From Lachnospiraceae bacterium (lineage in GTDB: Bacteria > Bacillota > Clostridia > Lachnospirales > Lachnospiraceae), in the NCBI GenBank assembly GCA_009774215.1, contig VSNH01000024.1, forward strand, positions 1-31,583: 31,583 bases of DNA, read 5' to 3'. Every line of letters starts with the position of its first letter. Position 1 is the stretch's first letter. The position numbers and the translations under genes are program-made. Below the pieces are notes generated by a model, which searched no databases, was not told the DNA's origin, and saw nothing but the letters and a program-made list of their open reading frames with translations. Of the stretch, positions 1-6,461 are shown one piece after another.

Positions 1-70
1 CTCCCTCAAACGCCTTGTATAAGGAAATTCTGGACTTCGCAAAAAGTGTATGCAATTGGAAAATGGCGCA

Positions 71-234
71 CTAGTACATCGAAAAATAAGTTCCTAGCCA
101 TATGGCGCAGAATGAATTTTCATATGCAAGGCGAAGGAATGAGTCGTAGCGGTGGCTACGTCGATTGACGACAACGCAGCAGATGGAAATTCAGGCAAGT
201 CATATAGCCGGTTACTTATTATTCGATGTACTAG
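71..234. repeat. MITE-like element, a nested long palindrome
   Basis: A 13-bp perfect terminal inverted repeat, CTAGTACATCGAA at 71-83 and its complement at 222-234, brackets about 164 bp. Pairing continues inward imperfectly: the stretch around 84-105 pairs with about 200-221. A second arm pair is TGAATTTTCAT (113-123) with ATGGAAATTCA (183-193), and the centre is a perfect CGTAGC/GCTACG hairpin at 145-160. The whole unit could fold as one long imperfect hairpin. No open reading frame of note lies inside, so it would depend on a transposase encoded elsewhere if mobile. It lies just downstream of the MBOAT gene stop. The inverted repeats are seen directly; the MITE label is inference. Confidence 0.7.
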
Positions 235-251
235 CATGATTTGCCCTGCAG

Positions 252-274
252 ATTCGGTCTGGCTGAACCGTTAT
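252..274. repeat. 23-bp repeat at a stop codon, copy 1
   Basis: This copy matches 3256-3278 at 21 of 23 positions. Read on the minus strand it begins at the stop codon of the MBOAT gene, as the other copy does at the stop of the adenylation gene. It contains a weak GGT/ACC stem and has no T-tract, so it is not a standard terminator. Confidence 0.6.
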
Positions 275-1851
275 CAGAAACTTTGGTATAAAAACGCCGC
301 CGTATCATAGCTTCCGCCATAAATTCCCGTAATCAGCAAAAGCAGCGCAACGCCGTAATAGCAGCACCACCTCACAGCCATCGGGCAGGCAGCCAGCTCT
401 CGCCGCACGTCCTTTTCCCGCTCCTCCCAGACCGACACCGCAAGCCACAGCAGACAGGAAAAAGCCAGCAGCAAGAATGCATACTTGCTGAGTCCGTAGG
501 ACGTCACGCCCAAAATCCCCTCCCTTACACGGAAATCCATAAGAATTGCCCGATAAATCATCCCCGCCTGAGACAGACTCTCAGAGCGGATCAGCACATC
601 CGCCACAAACACGATCACCCATGTTCTCGCCATACAGAACAGAGAATACAGCTTTCCTTCTTTTATAGAAAGTTTTTCCTTCCATATGCCGTACTGCGGT
701 TCCAACACGAGAGACACACACATAATCACGCCGTAGTAGATGCCCCACAAAATATAGCTCACGGTTCTGCCGTGCCACATACCGGTCAACAGCCAGACCA
801 GCATTGTCCCGACGATGCCCGTCACATGCTTCCCCAGCTTCGGCCATCTCTTTTTCGCGCTCTTACCGATCTTCCGCCCTGTTCCCGACATCACAAAGGA
901 GAACATCACATAATCCTTAAACCACGTCCCCAGCGTAATGTGCCATCTGCGCCAAAATTCCGCCACAGATTTAGAAAAATACGGTCTTTTAAAGTTCTCC
1001 GGCAGGAAAATATCAAAAGTCTCGCTGATGCCCAGTGCCATATCCATATAGCCTGAAAAATCCGCGTAGAGCTGAATCATATAAAAAATCACCGCCAGCG
1101 CATAAATGCTGCCCGGAATCCCGCCTGCGCCCTCAAACACATTTCCCACGAAAAGATTGATCCGATCCGCAATCACCAGCTTCTTGAACGCGCCCCAGAC
1201 AAACCGCTGTACGCCGAAGAGCATTCGCTCGTAGTCAAAGACATGCTCCCTTTCAAACTCTCCCTGTAATTTCACATAGCGGTTGAAGGGCCCCTGCGTG
1301 ATCGCCGGGAAATAGGCTAAAAACAAAAAAAGCTTTGCGGGATTTTCCTCGGCCCTGCACTGTTCCCGTCCCACGTCCACCACATAGCCGATGGCTGTCA
1401 GCGTATAAAAGGAAACGCCCAGCGGCATCACCACACGTTCAAAAAAGGCGTCGCTCCGGGGCGTGGTCAGTCCCGCTCCCTGCAAAACGGGCAGAATCAC
1501 AACCATATATTTTGTGAGGGCCAAAATACCGAGACTGCATACAAAATAAAGGATTTGAACGCGTTTTCTGCGCTTCTCAAACCCCTGCTTCAACGTCTTT
1601 TTCTTCTCCTTATCCGCAAGAAGCGAAAGCGCTTCTTTCTGCGTTTCCAGACTGCGTTTCAAATAGATGCCGCAGCCGTAAGCGCCCGCCCCCGTCAAAA
1701 GAATCCCGCTCGGAATCCCGCCCGTACCGACCACGTAAAACAGGCCGCTCGCCACGGCCAGAATCATCCACTGCCGCTTTTTCGGCGCCAGATAGTAAAG
1801 GGCGAAAAAAATCACCCATAATATTACGAAATTAATTGATAAGAGTTTCAT
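274..1851 (-). CDS. MBOAT-family O-acyltransferase (DltB-like)
   Basis: A polytopic membrane O-acyltransferase expected to move an acyl group from a cytoplasmic carrier to an extracellular glycan or polymer. The 525 aa contain about ten hydrophobic segments. The MBOAT signature is at residues 297-316 (AEFWRRWHITLGTWFKDYV, with His304), and the conserved second histidine is His360 in TGMWHG, the catalytic position in DltB and AlgI. The length is longer than DltB (about 400 aa) and close to AlgI/PatA proteins (about 500 aa). AGGAG lies 6 nt before the ATG, within the 3' flank of the palindromic repeat at 1863-1928. It is the last gene of the dlt-like module, 76 bp after the acyl carrier protein, which is its probable acyl donor partner. 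The cargo and acceptor cannot be read from the sequence. The gene ends in tandem stops, TGA TAA. Confidence 0.92.
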   Translation of the reverse strand: MKLLSINFVILWVIFFALYYLAPKKRQWMILAVASGLFYVVGTGGIPSGILLTGAGAYGCGIYLKRSLETQKEALSLLADKEKKKTLKQGFEKRRKRVQILYFVCSLGILALTKYMVVILPVLQGAGLTTPRSDAFFERVVMPLGVSFYTLTAIGYVVDVGREQCRAEENPAKLFLFLAYFPAITQGPFNRYVKLQGEFEREHVFDYERMLFGVQRFVWGAFKKLVIADRINLFVGNVFEGAGGIPGSIYALAVIFYMIQLYADFSGYMDMALGISETFDIFLPENFKRPYFSKSVAEFWRRWHITLGTWFKDYVMFSFVMSGTGRKIGKSAKKRWPKLGKHVTGIVGTMLVWLLTGMWHGRTVSYILWGIYYGVIMCVSLVLEPQYGIWKEKLSIKEGKLYSLFCMARTWVIVFVADVLIRSESLSQAGMIYRAILMDFRVREGILGVTSYGLSKYAFLLLAFSCLLWLAVSVWEEREKDVRRELAACPMAVRWCCYYGVALLLLITGIYGGSYDTAAFLYQSF

Positions 1852-1862
1852 TCACTTCTCCT

Positions 1863-1928
1863 GAGTGAAACATAGAACTTCTTAGCGAAGCAGCCCTTTC
1901 TGCTGAGCTTTAGAAGTTCTTTTCACTC
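1863..1928. repeat. Palindromic intergenic repeat, copy 1
   Basis: Arms are GAGTGAAA (1863-1870) plus AGAACTTCT (1874-1882), paired with AGAAGTTCT (1912-1920) plus TTTCACTC (1921-1928). The 29-nt middle has its own AGCAG/CTGCT stem. It fills almost the whole gap between the acyl carrier gene and the MBOAT gene, touches the carrier protein stop codon, and its far flank carries the MBOAT ribosome binding site. Copies 2 and 3 are at 9680-9745 and 20177-20275. Transcribed, it would form a strong hairpin between two cotranscribed genes. Confidence 0.8.
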
Positions 1929-2158
1929 TACTCGTCTAAAAGACGGGCCACCAGCTCTATGATCGCCTCTTTGTTTCTGAAGTTCTCCGCCACCACATAC
2001 TTGGCGTCGATCTCGATATCGAAGGCATCCTCCAGCTCGCTGACAATATTAATGACCGTAAAGGAGTCGATCACGCCCTCCTCCATCATATTGTCGCCTG
2101 TGTAGCCGATGGCTTCCTCACAGTATTCTTCCAGTATTTCCAACACTTTTTCTTCCAT
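1928..2158 (-). CDS. Acyl carrier protein (DltC/PCP-like)
   Basis: A 76-aa acidic, helical carrier protein. The phosphopantetheine attachment serine is in EGVIDSFTV (motif DSF, Ser32), in place of the DSL of fatty-acid ACPs. The size and acidity match DltC and small stand-alone carrier proteins. It would carry a residue activated by the adenylation enzyme (3275-4891) as a thioester and present it to the MBOAT protein. The formyltransferase gene lies directly upstream with an 84-bp gap, which makes the loaded carrier a possible formylation substrate. An AAGGAT lies about 10 nt before the ATG. A role in fatty acid synthesis is unlikely given the neighbours. Confidence 0.9.
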   Translation of the reverse strand: MEEKVLEILEEYCEEAIGYTGDNMMEEGVIDSFTVINIVSELEDAFDIEIDAKYVVAENFRNKEAIIELVARLLDE

Positions 2159-2242
2159 AAAACTAATATCCTTTCTCTCCTGTCATCCATGCTTTTATTT
2201 TACACCCGCATATGCAGATTTTTAATTCCTCATCTTACCATA

Positions 2243-3100
2243 TCATAACATTCGATATTTAATTTTTAGCAGATTCCCGTCCGCAAGCGGCAGATAAAAC
2301 ATGTCCGCCTCTTCCTTCTTCTTCTCCGGAGCAATCTTTCGATACCGCAGAACCTCCGCCCGCATCCCGGCAGCTTCCGTCTGCAGCGGCGGGAATATCC
2401 CGCTCTTCCCGTAATCCACACTGCGCAGCAGCCGGTACAGCTTCTCCGGCTCCTCCGTCAGATCGAGAAATCCATTTCCCGGAATCTCCCCGGAACGGTA
2501 CATCCGCCTCTCCGGTGAAAAGCCCTGCGGCCTTGCCACGGCATTTTCCTGCAAAACACTGTCGAAACACTCGTAATACCCTTCGCATGCCAAATCCATC
2601 AACCGCTCCGTCAACTCATAGGCTTTCGTGTCCGGGCCGATCTCACAGCTCTTTTGAATGATGATATTTCCTTCATCCACCCCTGCCGTCACATAATGCC
2701 AGGTGATACCCGTCCGCTCCTCGCCCTGATAAATCACCCAGCTCGGCGCGTTTCTTCCGGGATAATCCGGCAGAAGCGCATTGTGAAAGTTGATGATCGT
2801 GATATGTTTCCTCTCCACCAATGCCGCCGGGAACAGAAAATTGTTGCTGGCCGAGACGATCAGCGTCTTCTCCTGTATTTCACCGAGATACCTGCCAAGC
2901 TCCCGCTTGTCCGGCATGGACGCGAAGGGAATCCCCCTCTCCCCGCAAATCTGCCTTGTAACGCCCAGGGCATGGGGTTCATGCTCGATAAATTCCAGCG
3001 CATAGCCATAGTCTGCCCGCCTGTCGTCCGTATATTTTAATATCTCGCCGGTGGCCTTTCCATAACCGATCATCACGATTCGCTGAAAATCTGTGTTCAT
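2243..3100 (-). CDS. Stand-alone formyltransferase within the dlt-like module
   Basis: A 285-aa protein of the methionyl-tRNA/sugar formyltransferase fold, which uses N10-formyl-tetrahydrofolate. The catalytic triad known from ArnA and Fmt is present: Asn104 and His106 in INFHNALLPDYPGRNAPSW, and Asp142 in AGVDEGN. Spacing is almost the same as in ArnA (Asn102, His104, Asp140). A C-terminal extension of about 100 aa is not typical Fmt. It is not the housekeeping Fmt, because it sits between an adenylation enzyme and a carrier protein. The substrate may be the amino group of the aminoacyl carrier protein, as in the formylation domain of linear gramicidin synthetase, or an amino sugar as in WlaRD/VioF; the context favours the first but does not prove it. 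The ATG at 3100 has GGAG 4 nt upstream; the in-frame ATG at 3118 has no ribosome binding site. Confidence 0.85.
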   Translation of the reverse strand: MNTDFQRIVMIGYGKATGEILKYTDDRRADYGYALEFIEHEPHALGVTRQICGERGIPFASMPDKRELGRYLGEIQEKTLIVSASNNFLFPAALVERKHITIINFHNALLPDYPGRNAPSWVIYQGEERTGITWHYVTAGVDEGNIIIQKSCEIGPDTKAYELTERLMDLACEGYYECFDSVLQENAVARPQGFSPERRMYRSGEIPGNGFLDLTEEPEKLYRLLRSVDYGKSGIFPPLQTEAAGMRAEVLRYRKIAPEKKKEEADMFYLPLADGNLLKIKYRML

Positions 3101-3198
3101 ACAACTCCATTCTGTCATTTATTACACAGTTTGACCCACGTCATGCACAAAACACGCTCAACTCGCATTTCCGCTGCTGTTTTTTCCCAAATGCAGGC

Positions 3199-3227
3199 AT
3201 TCTCTAAAACCATCACTGAGGTGTCAA
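3199..3227 (-). promoter_or_regulatory. Possible sigma-A promoter before the formyltransferase gene
   Basis: On the minus strand a perfect -35 box TTGACA (3222-3227) is followed after exactly 17 nt by GAGAAT (3199-3204), a weak -10 box matching 4 of 6. It lies in the 174-bp gap between the adenylation gene and the formyltransferase start, about 100 nt upstream of the start codon. It could give the formyltransferase-ACP-MBOAT genes an internal transcript. The weak -10 keeps confidence low. Confidence 0.35.
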
Positions 3228-3255
3228 ATTCATGCGAACATGGTTCGCCTTCCAA

Positions 3256-3278
3256 ATTCGGTCTGACTGAACTGTTAT
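3256..3278. repeat. 23-bp repeat at a stop codon, copy 2
   Basis: The partner of 252-274, differing at two positions. It overlaps the TAA stop codon of the adenylation gene (3275-3277). Both copies lie in the dlt-like module and both mark the 3' end of a gene. Confidence 0.6.
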
Positions 3279-4891
3279 ATATATTCTCTTAGTTTCACCC
3301 GGTCAATCTTGCCGTTGGCGTTGATCGGCATCTTCTCCACCCGGATCACCTTATTCGGCAGCATGTACTCCGGCACAAGATGGGAAATTTTTTCGTTGAT
3401 ATATGCCTTGTCCAGCTCCTCCTCAATAAAGAGCACGATTTTCTGATGCTTCTCATCATAAAGGCAGCAATTCAGAGAAATCTCAGAGAGCGAAGACACC
3501 GCCGTCTCAATCTCGCCCAGCTCGATCCGATGCCCCATATGCTTGATCTGAAAATCCTTTCTGGAAAGATAAATAATCTCTCCGCGCTCATTGTATTTCA
3601 CGATATCGCCTGTCCGATAAATCAGCTCCGGTACCGCATCGTTCAGTGGATTCTGCACGAAGGCTTCTCTCGTCTTTTCCGGATTCTTATAGTAGCCCAT
3701 GGACAGGGATGTGCCCCTCACACAAAGCTCTCCCGGCTCCTCCCCCGTTACCGGCTCATTTTTCTCATTCAACACGAGAATGTCCGTGTTCGGCATGGGG
3801 AATCCGATAGGAAGCGGTTCCTCGTCGGAAAACTCGCGGTCTACCATATAATAAGTACATGCGTCGGTAATCTCCGTAGGACCGTACAGGTTCGCATACT
3901 GTACGTCCGGCAAAAATTTCCGCCACACATTCAGCTGCTTGTTCGGCATGACCTCGCCGCAGAACATCACCCGCCGCAGCGTATCAGACAAATCCACGTT
4001 CTTAAACGCCTTAAGCTTCGCCACCACGATCAGCGCCGACGGCACCCAGAAAATCGTATTGATCTTCTTTTCCTTCAAATATTCCAGAAGAGGCACCGGC
4101 TGTGCAAAGAGCGTTTTCGGGATAATATAAGTCGTCGCACCCGTTTTCAGGGTACTGTAAATGTCCAGAATGGAATTGTCAAAATAGAACGGCGCCTGGT
4201 TGCCGAAGCTGTCCTTCTCCGTGATTGCAAAGGTCTCCGTCACCCAGTCTATGTAGTCGATCACCGCCCGGTGGTTGATCGTCACACCCTTTGGCACACC
4301 CGTGGAGCCCGAGGTAAACAGCACATAGAGCAGATCGGTGTCGATGCCGCGCTTTCTCGCCGCCTCAAGGGCCGCCTCCCGCGCGGACTCTGTTTCTCCA
4401 GTTCCGGCAAACGAGCATCCCTTCCTCGCATCTTTTCCTTCCGGCGACGAGGAAACTTTCCCCATCCCGGTATCTTGTTGTTCCGCCTCCTGTACATCTG
4501 CCGCCAACACATCCTCCAGCAGAAGGAACTCTCCTTTATAATCATACGCGGAAAAGACTTCCCGCAACGCCTCTGTCGTTATCACCACAGCAGGCTCCAA
4601 TACTTCCAATATCTTATTGACCCGGCTCCCCGGCATGTCCACGTCGATGGGGGAATAAAAATTGCAGCTGTAGGCCGCCCCCATAAAAGAGACAAGCACA
4701 TCCACGCCCTTTTCCAGAAAAACAGCGACGGGCTTCTTGAAAAGCCCCCGCGCCGTCAGTTCACAGGCGATCGCTCTGGCCTGCACGCGAAGCTGTGCAA
4801 AAGTAATCTCCTTTTTTTCATCAGCGTATGCCGTTTTATCGGGGAAACGCGCCGCCGTCTCGTCCAGCCAGTAGGTAACATTCGCTTTCAT
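3275..4891 (-). CDS. Stand-alone amino acid adenylation enzyme (DltA-like)
   Basis: A 538-aa member of the ANL adenylating superfamily that should activate an amino acid with ATP and load it on the carrier protein encoded downstream. Visible cores are A3 LFTSGSTGVPKG (191-202), A4 FYFDNSILDIY (235-245) with Asp238 at the position that binds the substrate alpha-amino group, A5 NLYGPTEITDA (334-344), A7 YRTGD (425-429), A8 around 446-461, and A10 NANGKID with Lys528. DltA is about 500 aa; the excess is a hydrophilic insert at about residues 133-180, just before A3. By eye, pocket position 330 (GrsA numbering) is Asp343, unlike the hydrophobic residue of DltA, so the substrate may not be D-alanine. 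GAGG lies 5 nt before the ATG. Neighbours are a DltD-like protein upstream and a formyltransferase downstream. Confidence 0.88.
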   Translation of the reverse strand: MKANVTYWLDETAARFPDKTAYADEKKEITFAQLRVQARAIACELTARGLFKKPVAVFLEKGVDVLVSFMGAAYSCNFYSPIDVDMPGSRVNKILEVLEPAVVITTEALREVFSAYDYKGEFLLLEDVLAADVQEAEQQDTGMGKVSSSPEGKDARKGCSFAGTGETESAREAALEAARKRGIDTDLLYVLFTSGSTGVPKGVTINHRAVIDYIDWVTETFAITEKDSFGNQAPFYFDNSILDIYSTLKTGATTYIIPKTLFAQPVPLLEYLKEKKINTIFWVPSALIVVAKLKAFKNVDLSDTLRRVMFCGEVMPNKQLNVWRKFLPDVQYANLYGPTEITDACTYYMVDREFSDEEPLPIGFPMPNTDILVLNEKNEPVTGEEPGELCVRGTSLSMGYYKNPEKTREAFVQNPLNDAVPELIYRTGDIVKYNERGEIIYLSRKDFQIKHMGHRIELGEIETAVSSLSEISLNCCLYDEKHQKIVLFIEEELDKAYINEKISHLVPEYMLPNKVIRVEKMPINANGKIDRVKLREYI

Positions 4892-5028
4892 TTTATCCTC
4901 ATTTCATCACATCCATGCCGCAGGCAGCTCAATTTCCGCAAGATGCTTTCCATCATTCCACCCATACATTCATGCGGTTTCAATGACAGCCGATATCCTG
5001 CAACCAAATAATATGCCCCGCAGCGACA

Positions 5029-6141
5029 TCACTTTGCCGGAATCACCGGATAGTAAGTATCCGCCGTCTTTTCGGTTTTCACATGGTACACATCATACAA
5101 ATCCGTCATCTCAAGACCGCACCCCGCCGGATTATAGGAACCGTAGAGCGCAATCCCTTTTTCGACTGCCAAATTTTTCACCATTTTCTCTACATCCAAC
5201 GTAATCTGAAAAGCCTCCTCAGATTCTATGTAATTATACATCATGGGCGAATAGGGTGGCAAGTATAAAATGACCTCCACGCCCGCACCCTGCAGATAGT
5301 CGATCAGCTCGGAAAGCCGCGAAAAATGCCCTTCGTCTATCTCTGCATAGTCCGTCATCCGATAGACCACATGCTCCTCCACGGACTGTCTTGTCATCTC
5401 CTCCACATCCGCAGAGTTGACCTCCCGCAGTTCCCGCTGATAACTGACACTTCCGTCAGAATGTTTCAGATACCCTTCCGTTACCCATTCGTCCGTGTAG
5501 GAGACGGCAAACCGCTTTCTGTCGGGAAGCAGAGTAACGTTGTAGCGGAAATAATCCAAAGACAGGGCTTTCGACAGTTCCCTGCCCGTATCCTTATGCG
5601 GCTGCACCAGCTCCGGCGACAGTTTTCCGTCCAACGTCAGCGACATATAATCGGCATAGCCTTCCAATTCCTTCCATTTCTCGTTGTCATGGCTTTTGTT
5701 AAAAAGGAAAGCGTCTACTCCAATCACCACGGTTTCCGGCATTTTATCCTGTCTGCGCAAAATACCCGATACCGCCAGCAAATCGTAAATCGTTGCTTCC
5801 GATACCCCCGCATTGTAAAAAGAATCTGTCCCAAACATGGTATGATCGAAGGTATATACCCGGCTGGAGCCGAGAACCATGACCTGCGGCGGCTCCTCCA
5901 TCCCTTTTATGCGCGCCGCCAGAAGGTTTCTGTCGTTGTAATCAGAATCCTCCAGACCTTCCACATTTTTCCCCGCCGCCATCTGCGCGGCGATGTCGTC
6001 GTAGGTGACGCGGAGAAGGGCGTAGGAATCCACGTACCAGTTGACCCATCCTATGAAGAGAAGGAGCGGCAAAAGGAAGAGCGCCGGTTTCATCACAATA
6101 TATATCTGATTCTTACTCTTTGGCTTATCCGGAATCGTCAT
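5029..6141 (-). CDS. Membrane-anchored SGNH-fold protein (DltD-like)
   Basis: A 370-aa protein with one N-terminal hydrophobic anchor (about residues 17-31) and an extracytoplasmic SGNH-type domain. The nucleophile is Ser92 in VLGSSR, and the other two triad residues are Asp350 and His353 in DVYHV near the C terminus. DltD has the same arrangement (GSSE..., then D-x-x-H). DltD works with DltB on the outer face of the membrane in D-alanyl transfer, so this protein probably partners the MBOAT enzyme. The ATG at 6141 is chosen because AGGT lies just upstream and the anchor then starts at the N terminus as expected. The reading frame stays open for 62 further codons to 6327, but that part overlaps an AraC remnant on the other strand, lacks a ribosome binding site and looks like foreign sequence. 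The functional call rests on the motif and neighbours. Confidence 0.78.
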   Translation of the reverse strand: MTIPDKPKSKNQIYIVMKPALFLLPLLLFIGWVNWYVDSYALLRVTYDDIAAQMAAGKNVEGLEDSDYNDRNLLAARIKGMEEPPQVMVLGSSRVYTFDHTMFGTDSFYNAGVSEATIYDLLAVSGILRRQDKMPETVVIGVDAFLFNKSHDNEKWKELEGYADYMSLTLDGKLSPELVQPHKDTGRELSKALSLDYFRYNVTLLPDRKRFAVSYTDEWVTEGYLKHSDGSVSYQRELREVNSADVEEMTRQSVEEHVVYRMTDYAEIDEGHFSRLSELIDYLQGAGVEVILYLPPYSPMMYNYIESEEAFQITLDVEKMVKNLAVEKGIALYGSYNPAGCGLEMTDLYDVYHVKTEKTADTYYPVIPAK

Positions 6142-6315
6142 TGTTAATCTACCTGTATGCAATAATCTTTCCACCTCTGCTTTCATGCTCTTAATAGATT
6201 TATAGCCCAATAATTCCGCAATTTCATCTATACGGTATTCTGATACCGCTTCCCCTGTCTCATCCACCAATCCGAAATTCAAGAAATATATCGACTTTGT
6301 CACAGAAATCCGCAT
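6142..6315 (-). pseudogene. Orphan in-frame segment upstream of the DltD-like gene, possible HTH fragment
   Basis: The open frame upstream of the preferred DltD-like start encodes about 58 residues beginning at an ATG at 6315. It includes LVDETGEAVSEYRIDEIAELL followed by a lysine-rich helix. The pattern of an acidic turn, Y-x-I-x-E-I-x-E-L-L and a second helix resembles the winged-helix start of RepA_N-type replication initiators, but this is only a visual likeness. No ribosome binding site precedes either possible start. It may be a broken gene fragment fused by rearrangement, or a real N-terminal extension of the DltD-like protein. Confidence 0.3.
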
Positions 6316-6460
6316 AGCCGCCGCCACAAAGCTGCTGTCTGATTACCCGGATGCAAACATACGGCAAACAGCCGAAATGGTAGGTTTTTCAAGCGCCCGT
6401 TACTTTTCCAAGCTTTTTCAGAAGTATACGGGTATGCTTCCTTCGGAGTATGGAAACCAG
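6290..6460 (+). pseudogene. Remnant of the C-terminal HTH of an AraC-family regulator
   Basis: On the plus strand 57 codons without a stop encode the end of an AraC/YesN-type DNA-binding domain. They start at IDFVTEIRIAAATKLLSD, continue with ANIRQTAEMVGFSS, and end in ARYFSKLFQKYTGMLPSEY. These match the family's final two helices, including the G-F-S-S-x-R-Y-F-S-K-x-F-x-K-Y-T-G-x-x-P-S-E-Y signature. Nothing upstream in that frame continues the domain, no start codon or ribosome binding site is present, and downstream the frame runs into the antisense of the DUF6020 gene with no proper stop. It is therefore a truncated relic, and it is the only plus-strand coding signal in the window. Confidence 0.75.
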
Positions 6461-6461
6461 C

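Noticed and set aside
3234..3248. Perfect GCGAAC/GTTCGC hairpin as a terminator of the adenylation gene
   Set aside because: A 6-bp stem with a 3-nt loop is present, but no T-tract follows on the minus strand, so intrinsic termination is unsupported.
3380..5011. Plus-strand open frame of 543 codons
   Set aside because: It is antisense to the adenylation enzyme, whose core motifs are all intact on the minus strand. The plus-strand protein is Arg/His/Leu-rich with no recognisable domain.
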